Positions 24,080 through 32,108 are shown, counted from the first letter of the stretch. The stretch is DNA of 64,000 bases from 3-1-20CM-4-69-9 sp963833655 (GCA_963833655.1 CAWHYL010000001.1:44523-108522); one strand, 5' to 3'. Made by a program: numbers and translations. The notes: generated from the sequence alone by a model not told the origin.

Positions 24080-24745
24080 ATGCAAGAGAAGGGACATACC
24101 GTTCGCGGGCGAACGGACGTTGTCGTCGCTGCGAGCAGCGCGGCCACCCGTGCGGGTGTCCGGCTCGCGTTGCAACGTCCCGGGATCCACGTCTGCGCCG
24201 AGGCGCAGAACGTGCGCGACCTCCTCGCCGCGGTCCAGCGCGAGCAGCCGCAGGTCTGCATCATGGACGGCGGCCTTTCGGCGTCGCCGGTGGATACGGC
24301 CGCCGAGATCAAGGCTCGCGTCCCGTCGGTCGCGATCGTCCTGCTCACCGACGAGGTGAGCGAGCCGGAGTTTCTCGACGCGATGCGCGCCGGCGTTGCC
24401 GGGTATCTCGACAAGGGCATCTCGGCGGAAGCGCTGTCGAACGTGGTGCGGGCGGTGGCGAAGGGCGAGCCGGCGGTCCCGCGCTCGCTGGTGGTCGCGC
24501 TGATCAACGGCTACCGGCAGCGCCCGGCGCGGCCTCACCTCGCGGTGCCGAACGGCCGCGGCGACGGGTTGACGGGCCGCGAGTGGGAGGTCCTCGACTT
24601 CATGGGCGACGGCCTTTCGACCGGCCAGATCGCGGACCGGCTCCTCATCTCCGAGGTCACCGTTCGCCGGCACATCAGCTCCGTGTTGAAGAAGCTGAGC
24701 GTCCCGACGCGCACGGACGCGATCAAGCTCGTCCGCAGCGCCTGA
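24080..24745 (+). CDS. LuxR-type regulator with degenerate receiver
   Basis: A 221-aa protein with receiver and GerE/LuxR HTH ('LTGREWEVLDFMGDGLSTGQIADRLLISEVTVRRHISSVLKKLSVPTRTDAI'). In the receiver the acidic pocket reads 'VVVAASSAATR' instead of DD, though an Asp is present in 'VCIMDGGL' and a Lys in 'GYLDKGI'. Without the acidic pair, Mg2+-dependent phosphorylation is unlikely. It may be constitutive or ligand-controlled. It is divergent from the canonical regulator at 23337. Confidence 0.85.
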   Translation: MQEKGHTVRGRTDVVVAASSAATRAGVRLALQRPGIHVCAEAQNVRDLLAAVQREQPQVCIMDGGLSASPVDTAAEIKARVPSVAIVLLTDEVSEPEFLDAMRAGVAGYLDKGISAEALSNVVRAVAKGEPAVPRSLVVALINGYRQRPARPHLAVPNGRGDGLTGREWEVLDFMGDGLSTGQIADRLLISEVTVRRHISSVLKKLSVPTRTDAIKLVRSA

Positions 24746-24837
24746 GCCCGACGGCCTTTTCAGCGTTCAAAGACATGAACGCAAGATGAGCCGCGCGGCC
24801 CATTGCCAGCAGCGCCGGCGACTCCAACACTGAAAAC

Positions 24838-24864
24838 GAGCCGAGCTCTGCGGCAGCTCGGCTC
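24838..24864 (+). terminator. 10-bp perfect hairpin downstream of the regulator gene
   Basis: GAGCCGAGCT and AGCTCGGCTC around a 7-nt loop, followed by TTACTG. It is about 90 bp after the stop of the gene at 24080-24745. Confidence 0.5.
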
Positions 24865-25094
24865 TTACTGCGGACATGGGGGACCGAAGTGAGTCCGGAC
24901 TTTGCGGCAGGCGCGTCGCGACCCACGGCTAGGGGCGCTCGACGGTCCGCGCACGACGAAAGGGGGCGGCCGGGGCCGCGACGGCAGCGCGCCCGGCGGC
25001 TCCGAGCGATGCGTTCGATCTCGTCACCGGGTAAGACGACGGACACGAAGCGCACGCTCCGCGCCATCGGCCCGAGCGTCCCGAGCGACCAGAC

Positions 25095-25277
25095 GTGTTC
25101 AAGGCCGGCAGCACGATGCCCGTGAAGTTCCAGCTTCTGGACGCGAACCGCGCGACGGTGCAGGCGCCGGCGGCGCCGATCTGGATCAGTCCGACCGTCG
25201 TCGGCTCGACGAGCGCGCCTGTCGACATCACGGTCTACGCCGACCAACCGACGTCCGGATCGACGGGCCTGAAGTAG
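25095..25277 (+). pseudogene. fragment of a secreted PxKF-domain protein
   Basis: A 60-codon frame reads 'FKAGSTMPVKFQLLDANRATVQ', which is the opening of the PxKF domain common in secreted actinobacterial proteins. The domain's later conserved part and any signal peptide are missing, the frame stops after 'TSGSTGLK', and no start with a ribosome site is present. It is best read as a leftover gene end. Confidence 0.4.
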
Positions 25278-25339
25278 CACGACGGAAGGGGAGCGTGGTG
25301 GGCGCGCTCCCTTGAACCCGGCGGACTACGCTGCGATTC

Positions 25340-25594
25340 GTGAGCGAGCCGGATGTCGTCGAGGCTGCAGGCAAGCTGCGTAACGGGTTGTACATCCGCG
25401 CGATCGCCTTCTACGAGGGTCGTGTGTCCGTCGAGGTGTACGCCTCTCGTCCGCTCGGCGTCGACGAGCTCGGGACTCTCCGGCTGAAGGACACTGCCGG
25501 AACCGCGTACCGGCGCCCCGGGTGGGGGCTACGGACCGTCAGCCCGCCCGTCGAGCCGCCACGGCCAGCGCCGTCTCGTACTCGCTCGCGCTGA
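25340..25594 (+). CDS. 84-aa hypothetical protein
   Basis: A small protein: 'VVEAAGKLRNGLYIRAIAFYEGRVSVEVYASRPLGVDELGTLRLKDTAGTAYRRPG' looks like a compact beta-rich fold with a Pro/Arg tail. TACGCT lies 7 nt before its GTG start, supporting expression. No family is recognised. Its end overlaps the convergent EVE-domain gene by 56 bp. Confidence 0.55.
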   Translation: MSEPDVVEAAGKLRNGLYIRAIAFYEGRVSVEVYASRPLGVDELGTLRLKDTAGTAYRRPGWGLRTVSPPVEPPRPAPSRTRSR

Positions 25595-26036
25595 TGCGAA
25601 CGACGCCGACATCGAAGTCGGCCTTCGCCGTCGACGAGTCGATCTCCGACAGGACGGTGCTCATCGGCACCGGTGGATCCCACTCCTCGACCCAGGCCAG
25701 CCGGACCCCGGCAGTGGAATCGCCGGGGTACGCGGCCTTTTCTTGCGCTGTCCAGTCATGAACTCCTGAGGCGAGCTCGGCGTGGCCGATGAGCTCCCGG
25801 TCGGGGGCGCCGAGATAGACGAGGACGAGGTCGCCCGAGGCCAGCGTGTCGCAGTGTGGCTCGCCGGCGCCGACTCCCCACATCCTCCGGCGGAGGAACG
25901 CAATCGCCTCTTCGCGCTGCGCCGCGGATACGAGGTTGAAGAGGTAGTGCGCTACCGTCGCGCGACCGTTCGACGCGGGCGCACGTCGAGAGCGATGCTC
26001 ACTCGTTGCCGGGCCAGGGCTGGCCGCTGGCGCCAC
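25539..26036 (-). CDS. EVE-like (PUA-fold) domain protein
   Basis: From about residue 38 the protein reads 'AHYLFNLVSAAQREEAIAFLRRRMWGVG', 'CDTLASGDLVLVYLGAPDRELIGHAELASGVHDW' and 'GVRLAWVEEWDPPVPMSTVLSEID', matching EVE/PUA-like modified-base-binding folds. The start is doubtful: no ATG, GTG or TTG lies just before the core. The GTG at 26036 would overlap the small gene at 25999-26172 in another frame. Confidence 0.6.
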   Translation of the reverse strand: MAPAASPGPATSEHRSRRAPASNGRATVAHYLFNLVSAAQREEAIAFLRRRMWGVGAGEPHCDTLASGDLVLVYLGAPDRELIGHAELASGVHDWTAQEKAAYPGDSTAGVRLAWVEEWDPPVPMSTVLSEIDSSTAKADFDVGVVRISASEYETALAVAARRAG

Positions 26037-26172
26037 TCGCCTGGGCGTTCGTCGACGTCTCGCGCTCGTCGTCACCCGGCGGTGTGGCCACGGGCGCCTC
26101 GCCCTCGGCAACGGCCTCGGCGTCGGCCTTCGCGCCGGTGAGCAGGCGCTTGATCCCGTCTAGCAATCCGAT
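25999..26172 (-). CDS. 57-aa acidic small protein with possible ATC start
   Basis: The frame reads (M)GLLDGIKRLLTGAKADAEA and ends in an acidic, disordered tail (GDDERETSTNAQ...PWPGNE), the form of many small actinobacterial proteins. A consensus -10 TATACT lies 6 nt before an ATC codon that gives the expected M-G-L-L-D start. The nearest ordinary start is a TTG two codons later (26166), which would leave a 12-nt leader. The function is unknown. Confidence 0.5.
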   Translation of the reverse strand: MGLLDGIKRLLTGAKADAEAVAEGEAPVATPPGDDERETSTNAQASGASGQPWPGNE

Positions 26173-26271
26173 GTCGGGAGTATAGGACGCGCCCGGCGAA
26201 AGGCCCTGGCGGCGGTCGGATTCGAGCCGCTAACGTCCCGGCTGTCCGAGTTGCGCGACCAGGGGGAGGCC

Positions 26272-26829
26272 ATGACGACACTCGAGAAACGTCCGAACAC
26301 CGCGGTTCTCGTGATCGACGTGCAGAACGGCGTCGTAGGTGAAGCCTACGACCGGGACGCGGTCGTCGCGAATGTCGGCACCGTCGTCGAGAAAGCTCGC
26401 GCCGCGGAGGTCCCGGTCGTCTGGGTGCAGCACTCGAGCGACAATCTCGCGCAGGGAAGCGACGAATGGAAGATCGTCCCGGAGTTGAGCCGGGACGAAA
26501 GGGAGCCGCTCGTCGAGAAGCGCTATCCCGACTCGTTCGAGGAGACGACGCTCGAGTCCGTCCTTGCCGACCTCGCCGTCGGTCGCCTGATCGTCGTCGG
26601 CGCGCAGACGGACGAGTGCGTCCGGTCGACCCTACACGGGGCGTTCGTGCGCGGGTACGACGCGACGCTCGTCAGCGACGCGCACACCACCGAGGATCTC
26701 TCGCCGTGGGGAGCGCCGCCGCCGGATCGCGTCATCGCACACACGAACCTCTACTGGGGGAACCATCAGGCGCCCGGGCGAACGGCCGGCACCGTCGAAG
26801 CGAACGCCATCGACTTCGCGGCGTCCTGA
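26272..26829 (+). CDS. isochorismatase-family cysteine hydrolase
   Basis: A 185-aa cysteine hydrolase: catalytic Asp in 'VLVIDVQNGVV', the Lys equivalent in 'VEKRYPDSFEET', and nucleophile Cys in 'IVVGAQTDECVRSTLHGAFVRGYDATLVSDAHTT'. Such enzymes split amides or vinyl ethers (nicotinamidase, N-carbamoylsarcosine amidase, isochorismatase); the substrate cannot be assigned. AGGGGGAGG precedes ATG 26272. Confidence 0.9.
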   Translation: MTTLEKRPNTAVLVIDVQNGVVGEAYDRDAVVANVGTVVEKARAAEVPVVWVQHSSDNLAQGSDEWKIVPELSRDEREPLVEKRYPDSFEETTLESVLADLAVGRLIVVGAQTDECVRSTLHGAFVRGYDATLVSDAHTTEDLSPWGAPPPDRVIAHTNLYWGNHQAPGRTAGTVEANAIDFAAS

Positions 26830-26848
26830 CGGCCCCGCGACGCAGTTG

Positions 26849-27232
26849 CTAGCTCTCGTCGTGCTGCGCTGCGCCCTCGATCGGCGGTAACCAGCTCTCG
26901 CGGCGTTTCACCCAGATCTCGGATTGCGGCGTCAGCTCGAATGGCGCCGCATCGAGACTCCCGATCCGGATCTCGATGAGCCCGTGGTCGGCGTCGGCCG
27001 TGTCGAGGAGCCGAGACCCGCAGCGAGGGCAGAAGCCGCGGCCGTCGTAGCTCGAGATCCCACCGCTCAGCTCCACCGCCTCGACGGGCCAGAGCGCATA
27101 GACGGTGAACGCGCTGCCGGACTCTTTTCTGCAATCCGCGCAGTGGCAGCGCCGGACGTGCACGGGGTCACCGCGAACGCTGTAGCGAACCGCCCCGCAC
27201 AGACAGCCGCCGGTGCGTACGCCTGCCTCCAT
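26849..27232 (-). CDS. GFA/CENP-V-type zinc protein
   Basis: A 127-aa protein of the GFA family with all zinc cysteines: 'GGCLCGAVRY', 'RCHCADCRKESGSAFTVYALW' and 'FCPRCGSRL'. The fold is that of glutathione-dependent formaldehyde-activating enzyme, but most short members have unknown substrates. TAGCAT lies 8 nt before its ATG. It is convergent to the hydrolase gene and follows the cupin gene by 11 bp. Confidence 0.88.
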   Translation of the reverse strand: MEAGVRTGGCLCGAVRYSVRGDPVHVRRCHCADCRKESGSAFTVYALWPVEAVELSGGISSYDGRGFCPRCGSRLLDTADADHGLIEIRIGSLDAAPFELTPQSEIWVKRRESWLPPIEGAAQHDES

Positions 27233-27243
27233 GCGCGGGGATG

Positions 27244-27726
27244 CTACGGAACGTCTGAATCTTCAGGCGGTAACTCGAACCGCGTGATCACTCCTGCGTC
27301 GGCGTCGTCGGGTACCGGCCGCTCGGGATGACGCGTAGCGACCCATGCGACGCCTCGCTCCGGGTACACGAGGACGTCGGGGAACCGCTTCGTCGAGATG
27401 CCGACTATTCGGGCCGGTTCGGCTGCAGGGTTCGAGAAGTCGTGCAGCCCGTCACGGCCTTCCGGGAAGTAGACGACATCTCCGGGCCCGAGTGTCTCCT
27501 CGCTTTCCGGCGTTCGCACGGTCGGCGTCCCGGAGAGGACGAAGAACATCTCCTCGACGCCGTAGTGCATGTGCAACGGCCCGCCGGGCGCTCTCGGCAG
27601 GAATTCGATCAGGGAAGCTCCGAGCGCGTCGGTCTCGAATAGGTGCCCAAACCAGCGGACGCGTGTCCGACCCTCCTCGTTGACCTCGTTCCACGGTTCG
27701 TCGCCGAAGAAGCTGAGGCGGCGCAT
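27244..27726 (-). CDS. cupin-domain protein
   Basis: A 160-aa single-domain cupin. Metal-binding motif 1 is 'PLHMHYGVEEMFFVLSGTPTV' (H-x-H-x4-E) and motif 2 'GDVVYFPEGRDGLHDFSNPAAEPARIVGIST'. It is likely a small-molecule dioxygenase, isomerase or binding protein. GGAGGAG precedes ATG 27726. It lies 15 bp downstream of the VOC gene and is probably cotranscribed. Confidence 0.85.
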   Translation of the reverse strand: MRRLSFFGDEPWNEVNEEGRTRVRWFGHLFETDALGASLIEFLPRAPGGPLHMHYGVEEMFFVLSGTPTVRTPESEETLGPGDVVYFPEGRDGLHDFSNPAAEPARIVGISTKRFPDVLVYPERGVAWVATRHPERPVPDDADAGVITRFELPPEDSDVP

Positions 27727-27741
27727 CTCTCCTCCGATCTC

Positions 27742-28152
27742 CTAGTGCAGTGCCGGAGCGTACGAGATGCCGACGATCAGCCCGTCCTCTGTGAGCAGCC
27801 TGGCGACGGTCTGTCCCCAGGGCTCGGTGCGGGCAGCGTGGAGCAGCTCGTACCCGGCGCGCTCGAGCTCCGTCGCGGCTGCTGCGACTGCCTTCGCGTC
27901 CTCGACCTCGAACTCGATCGACGCCTGCGGGATCACGTGGCCGGCAGGCCACTCCGCGCTGCCGAAGCAGGCCTCAGCCGCCTGCGACAGCGGCCAGACA
28001 CCGAAATGCTTGGTGCCGGGGATCTTGCCGCTGGAGTAGTAGCCGTCGGCCTCGCCTTCCAACGGCAGACCAAGAACATCGATGAAGAGCTTGCGACTCT
28101 CCGGCGGATCGGCGACGACAACGGCCACGCTCGTGACGAACAGGATCTCCAT
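27742..28152 (-). CDS. VOC (glyoxalase/dioxygenase) family protein
   Basis: A 136-aa VOC-fold protein: 'SVAVVVADPPESRKLFIDVLGLPLEGE' and 'ASIEFEVEDAKAVAAAATELERAGYELLHAARTEPWGQTVARLLTEDGLIVGISY'. The metal ligands are not complete on inspection, so it may bind rather than convert a ligand. It is divergent from the cupin gene at 28221. Confidence 0.8.
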   Translation of the reverse strand: MEILFVTSVAVVVADPPESRKLFIDVLGLPLEGEADGYYSSGKIPGTKHFGVWPLSQAAEACFGSAEWPAGHVIPQASIEFEVEDAKAVAAAATELERAGYELLHAARTEPWGQTVARLLTEDGLIVGISYAPALH

Positions 28153-28208
28153 CGATCCAAGCCTGCCCCCGCCCGGGAATTCTTACGCTCCGGTCGCTTC
28201 GTCGACCA

Positions 28209-28220
28209 TAGGATTCCGCC
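28209..28220 (+). promoter_or_regulatory. -10 box of leaderless cupin gene
   Basis: TAGGAT followed by six bases and the GTG start at 28221. Confidence 0.5.
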
Positions 28221-28625
28221 GTGCCATTCACGCTCAGGAACATCAAGGAGGATCTGGAGGACATCGGCCCTCGATTCGACGGCGCTCCGGACCTGGAGTT
28301 CCGCGCCGCGACCAAGGTGCTCGAGCTCGAGAAATCCGCCCTGAGCTACCAGCGCGTGCCGCCCGGCTATCGCTTTCCGTACGGCCATACGCACGAGACG
28401 CAAGAGGAGGTGTACGTGGTCGTGCGCGGCGGCGGTCGGATGAAGGTCGACGACGCCGTCGTCGAGCTCAGGGAATGGGACGCGGTGCGTGTCCCGCCCG
28501 GTACGTGGCGAGGCTATGAGGCCGGCCCCGAGGGCCTCGAGCTCCTCGTCGTCGGCGCGCCCAATCTCGGCACGGATCCGCGCGGAGACGTCGACGGCCG
28601 GCGCGGCTGGTGGGGTGAGAACTAG
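28221..28625 (+). CDS. cupin-domain protein
   Basis: A 134-aa cupin: motif 1 'YRFPYGHTHETQEEVYVVVRGGGRM' and motif 2 'WDAVRVPPGTWRGYEAGPEGLELLVVGAP'. The fold includes the H-x-H-x4-E metal set. The role is unknown. The start is GTG, supported by a close TAGGAT box. A long hairpin follows immediately after the stop. Confidence 0.85.
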   Translation: MPFTLRNIKEDLEDIGPRFDGAPDLEFRAATKVLELEKSALSYQRVPPGYRFPYGHTHETQEEVYVVVRGGGRMKVDDAVVELREWDAVRVPPGTWRGYEAGPEGLELLVVGAPNLGTDPRGDVDGRRGWWGEN

Positions 28626-28660
28626 CCGGCGGGAGCGCGCTTTATCCGCTCCCGGCCGGC
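28625..28660. terminator. bidirectional hairpin between convergent genes
   Basis: GCCGGCGGGAGCG pairs with CGCTCCCGGCCGGC across a 9-nt loop (GCTTTATC region). It lies between the cupin stop (28625) and the stop of the gene at 28671 and could end both transcripts. Confidence 0.6.
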
Positions 28661-28670
28661 AGCGTGTCGT

Positions 28671-28958
28671 CTAGGCGGACTGCTGGGTGTCCACCGGGAA
28701 CGTCGTCTCGACGGGTGGCACAACGAAGCCGCCGTCGATGCCCTGCTGCATACGTGGCATCAGGATGTTGTCGCGGAAGTCCTCCCAGCTTTCCTGGGAC
28801 TCGTGTATCGCGACGACTGTCCACCCGTCCGCCGACGGACCGGCGGCGTGGAACAGCTGACCGGCAGGAAGACCGCCCGCCGGGTGGACGACCGCGGTCG
28901 ATGCCTCGTACTGCTCCTTCGTTCCACCTTCGAACTGATGCACAACGCAGTACGCCAT
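28671..28958 (-). CDS. 95-aa hypothetical protein, dimeric alpha-beta barrel-like
   Basis: 'MAYCVVHQFEGGTKEQYEASTAVVHPAGGLPAGQLFHAAGPSADGWTVVAIHESQESWEDFRDNILMPRMQQGI' has the pattern of a ferredoxin-like/ABM-type stress-response fold (strand-helix-strand-strand-helix). AAGGAGA lies 5 nt before ATG 28958, which argues against the longer start upstream. The function is unknown. Confidence 0.7.
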   Translation of the reverse strand: MAYCVVHQFEGGTKEQYEASTAVVHPAGGLPAGQLFHAAGPSADGWTVVAIHESQESWEDFRDNILMPRMQQGIDGGFVVPPVETTFPVDTQQSA

Positions 28959-29141
28959 TGACTCTCCTTTCGCGGAAACCAAGTCCTGCCTCGGCGCCGA
29001 CTCTACGGGCTCGAGCGACCAGCCGCGGTCGGTGAGGCAGATCAGGGACGCACGACGATCACTTGGATCGGGTCGTGTGCGAGATAGTGCGATGTCCGCC
29101 GCCCTTCGCGTCGCGAACGACGCGCGAGCGCCGTTCGGGCG

Positions 29142-29579
29142 TCAGCCGATTCGCTCGGCTAGCCCGATGAGGACGCCCTCGGGGCCTCGGACGTAGCAGA
29201 GCCGATACACGTTCTCGTACTGGACCACTTCGTCGACGACCTGCGCCCCGTGCTCACCGAGGCGGGCAAGCGTGTCGTCGAGGTCGTCCACGGCGAACAT
29301 GACCCGGAGGTAGCCGAGAGCGTTCACCGGCGCGTTCCGGTGATCGGCGACCGGCGGCGGCGTCAGATAGCGCGCGAGCTCGATTCGGCCGTGGCCGTCC
29401 GGCGTCCGCATCATCGCGATCTCGACGCGCTGGTCGCGTAGTCCGGTGACGCGTCCTGACCACTCGCCCTCGATTACGGCTCGCCCCTCGAGCTCGAGGC
29501 CCAACGCGGCGAAAAACGAGATAGCGGCATCAAGCGATTCGACGACGATGCCGACGTTGTCCATCCGTTGGACCGCCAC
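29142..29579 (-). CDS. VOC-family (glyoxalase-like) protein
   Basis: A VOC-fold protein: 'MDNVGIVVESLDAAISFFAALGLELEGRAVIEGEW', 'VEIAMMRTPDGHGRIELARYLTPP', 'LGYLRVMFAVDDLDDTLARLGEHGAQVVDEVVQYENVYRLCYVRGPEGVLIGLAERIG'. The E-L and final E/G positions resemble glyoxalase-type metal ligands. The start is GTG 29579 (AAGAAT lies 6 nt upstream); ATG 29564 and TTG 29603 are alternatives. Confidence 0.8.
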   Translation of the reverse strand: MAVQRMDNVGIVVESLDAAISFFAALGLELEGRAVIEGEWSGRVTGLRDQRVEIAMMRTPDGHGRIELARYLTPPPVADHRNAPVNALGYLRVMFAVDDLDDTLARLGEHGAQVVDEVVQYENVYRLCYVRGPEGVLIGLAERIG

Positions 29580-29667
29580 GCGGCCATTCTTGCGGATCGC
29601 CAAGATCCCCCTGTCAGCGCGCGGTCTGGGCCAACCGATGAGTTTTCGGCGGCCTGCCAGTCTCTCT

Positions 29668-29685
29668 GCGTACGGATCCGTACGC
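29668..29685. promoter_or_regulatory. 18-bp perfect palindrome upstream of peptidase gene
   Basis: GCGTACGGATCCGTACGC, fully self-complementary, 40 bp before the TTG start at 29725. It is a likely operator for a dimeric regulator. Confidence 0.5.
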
Positions 29686-29724
29686 GTCGAGAACGTTCTC
29701 GCCTACAGAAATTCGGGAGGCAAC

Positions 29725-30399
29725 TTGAAGCTTCTTCTCACGTCCGCCGGCATCAAGAACGCGAGCATCCGCGATGCGTTGGTCGACCTGCTTGGCAAAC
29801 CGATCGGCGAGTCCAGCGCCCTCTGCATTCCCACCGCGATGTACGGGCACCCCTGGGTCGGTCCCGGCGAGAGGGCGTGGCAGTTCATCAGCGGACAAGA
29901 GCCCAACTGCCCGATGTGCGAGCTTGGCTGGCGGTCTTTGGGAGTGCTGGAGCTGACCGCGCTACCCAGCATCGACGAAGAACGCTGGGTTGCCCTGGTT
30001 CAGGAGACCAACGTTCTGCTGGCCTCAGGCGGGGATGCCTTGTACCTGTGCCATTGGATGCGGCAGTCCGGTCTCGCGGACATGCTGCCCTCGCTGGACG
30101 CGACGGTCTGGGTGGGACTGAGCGCCGGGAGCATGGTGATGACCCCCAGGATCGGGGACGACTTCGTCGGCTGGAAGCCGCCCACCGGCGGCGACGAAGC
30201 GCTCGGCATCGTCGACTTCTCGATCTTCCCTCACCTGGATAACGATGACCTGCCGTGGAACACGATGGCCAACGCGGAACGCTGGGCGAACGGCTTGTCC
30301 GGTCCGGCGTACGCGATCGACGACGAGACCGCCGTCAAAGTGGTCGACGGGACCGTCGACGTCGTCTCCGAGGGGCACTGGAAACTACTCACGCACTAG
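29725..30399 (+). CDS. peptidase S51 (dipeptidase E-like) family protein
   Basis: A 224-aa class-I-glutamine-amidotransferase-fold serine peptidase: 'KLLLTSAGIKNASIRDALVDLLGK', 'NVLLASGGDALYLCHWMRQ', nucleophile Ser in 'VWVGLSAGSMVMTPRIG' and 'LGIVDFSIFPHLDN' (His). Family members cleave Asp-X dipeptides or cyanophycin fragments. GGGAGG lies just before the TTG at 29725, which starts at the natural N-terminus. Confidence 0.85.
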   Translation: MKLLLTSAGIKNASIRDALVDLLGKPIGESSALCIPTAMYGHPWVGPGERAWQFISGQEPNCPMCELGWRSLGVLELTALPSIDEERWVALVQETNVLLASGGDALYLCHWMRQSGLADMLPSLDATVWVGLSAGSMVMTPRIGDDFVGWKPPTGGDEALGIVDFSIFPHLDNDDLPWNTMANAERWANGLSGPAYAIDDETAVKVVDGTVDVVSEGHWKLLTH

Positions 30400-30430
30400 G
30401 CCTGAGCGTCTCTTGGCGGCGAGTTCGCGT

Positions 30431-31453
30431 CTACTGCAGCCGCTCCGCGAGATAGCGGATCGCGAGCGGGTAGCGATACTCGATCGCCCCGTGGCCGGCC
30501 TCGAAGAGCTCGAAGAAGATGTCGGTGATCCCGAGCTCCTCGAGCTCCCGGCGGAACGCCTCGGCGCCGAGATCGAGGAAGAACTCGTCCTTCTTGCCGG
30601 CATCGATGTAGATCGCGCGCAGGCCGCGCAGGGCGTCTGCGTGGCTGCGCGCCATGCGCACTGGATCCCACGCGAGCCAGCGCTGCCATACGTCGTCGCG
30701 CAGGATCCCGGTCGCCGGGTCGAACGGCAGCTCGATCGAGCCGTCCTCGTTCGCCGAATAGCACGCGGCCATCGCCCACGTGTTGACGAGCGGATAGTCG
30801 GACTGCTTCGTGAATGCCGGGCGTGAGCGGAAGTCCTCCCAGAAGCGATCGAAGGAGCCTTCGTACTCGTCCCTCAGCACCCGCACGACTTCGGGAAAGT
30901 CGCGCGAATAGCAAAGCTCGAAGAGTGCGTCGCCGGCGTGCGTAGCGAGCCCACCGAAGACGTCCGGCCGCAGCATCGGCACCACCATCGCGCCGTAGCC
31001 GCCGCTCGACTTGCCGCCGAGGCCGCGATGCGCGGCCTCGGCGAGCGTCCGGTACCGGGCGTCGACAAACGAAACGACCTCGTCGCACAGGTACGACCCG
31101 TAGCGCCCCGTCCCAGGCGAGTCGATGAACTGCGAGCCGCCGTACGACGTCCAAGCGTCGACGAAGACGACGATCGCCGCAGGGCAGCGCTCCTCGGCGA
31201 ACAGCCGGTCGATTCGCTCCGGAGTGGTCGGGCGTAAGGCAGACCGGTTCCGCCACATGTCGAGCTGCCCGGTCATCCCCTGGATCAGGTAGATCGACGG
31301 GAAGCGGCGGTCGGGCTCGGCGTCGTACGCGGGGGGCAGATAGACCCAGAGCGGGCGGACGTGCGGGTCGCCAAGCGGATTGCCACGCAACAACTCGCTC
31401 TCGATCTCGAGCTCGTCGAAGCGTCCGACCTGCTCCCGCGACCACGGCTCCAC
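30431..31453 (-). CDS. alpha/beta-hydrolase esterase (esterase D-like)
   Basis: A 340-aa esterase. 'PLWVYLPPAYDAEPDRRFPSIYLIQGMTGQ' is the oxyanion region, the nucleophile Ser is in 'GLGGKSSGGYGAMVVPM' (G-x-S-x-G), an acid is in 'YIDAGKKDEF', and the His is in 'FELFEAGHGAIEYRYPLAIRYL'. Similar to putative tributyrin/acyl esterases. The start is GTG 31453. Confidence 0.88.
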   Translation of the reverse strand: MEPWSREQVGRFDELEIESELLRGNPLGDPHVRPLWVYLPPAYDAEPDRRFPSIYLIQGMTGQLDMWRNRSALRPTTPERIDRLFAEERCPAAIVVFVDAWTSYGGSQFIDSPGTGRYGSYLCDEVVSFVDARYRTLAEAAHRGLGGKSSGGYGAMVVPMLRPDVFGGLATHAGDALFELCYSRDFPEVVRVLRDEYEGSFDRFWEDFRSRPAFTKQSDYPLVNTWAMAACYSANEDGSIELPFDPATGILRDDVWQRWLAWDPVRMARSHADALRGLRAIYIDAGKKDEFFLDLGAEAFRRELEELGITDIFFELFEAGHGAIEYRYPLAIRYLAERLQ

Positions 31454-31465
31454 TCGGCTCTTCTA

Positions 31466-32000
31466 TCAAGCCGCGCGGGGTCGGCGCCCCCGCACGCTCA
31501 GCCCGATGCGCTTGCTTGGGGCAAGTGCTCGCGATGTCCTCCTCACGTGGGCGCTAAACGATCGGTGGCGGGTGAACCAACCCGGATTGGCGGTAGCTCG
31601 TGGCCGACTCCGGCCTCGTCTCGTGGCGTTAGGCGGGTCGTGCTCGACGAGAAAGACGAGCGTCTCGGGGAGAACGCCGTCGTACGCCATCGCGTCTGCA
31701 GCCTGCTGGGTCTGCACGAAGCTCATCACGGCATCCATGTCGGCAATGTCCATCAGAACTGCGACCTTCTTCGGGTCGTCAGGACCAACGAACGTACGGA
31801 TGTTGGTGACCCCAACGGGCCGAAGACCTCTTCGCTCGAAATCGACGCTCTGAAAATGCCGCCGTATGCGAGCTGAAGAGCTGCTTGACACCTTCCGAGC
31901 CCTGGCACCTCGTCGTGCTCGACGAAGTCGGTCTTGTTGCGAGGCGGGCGATGTTGTAGTTAGCTGCAGACCAGCGACCGCAGCGTGCGAGGTTGAAGAT
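31466..32000 (-). pseudogene. frameshifted remnants: SnoaL-like fragment joined to another gene end
   Basis: Read in three frames, the upstream part gives 'YNIARLA', 'NKTDFVEHDEVPG', 'EGVKQLFSSHTAAFSE' and 'EEVFGPLG', which together look like a SnoaL/NTF2-type polyketide-cyclase domain broken by frameshifts. The downstream part, in one frame, is 'VGVTNIRTFVGPDDPKKVAVLMDIADMDAVMSFVQTQQAADAM...VLPETLVFLVE', the end of a different small protein. An Arg-rich tail without known domains follows. No intact gene can be built. Confidence 0.5.
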
Positions 32001-32108
32001 GCGGTCGGTGGTTACAGGGGAGAGGGAGCGGAATTCGATGCGGTATCTGCATGGTGGCCGCGCAGTGTGCCCTTCCTCGTCGTGACACAACAGACGAAGG
32101 GAGCAAGT

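Larger units (their letters stand above)
24746..25339. other. intergenic stretch with terminator and a decayed fragment
   Basis: After the regulator gene this stretch holds a 10-bp-stem hairpin (24838-24864) and a short PxKF-like remnant (25095-25277). No complete gene, tRNA or recognisable riboswitch was found between them. Confidence 0.5.

Noticed and set aside
24865..25094. Possible riboswitch in the G-rich stretch after the 24838 hairpin
   Set aside because: I compared it mentally with c-di-AMP, cobalamin and M-box patterns; conserved cores are missing and no matching downstream gene exists.
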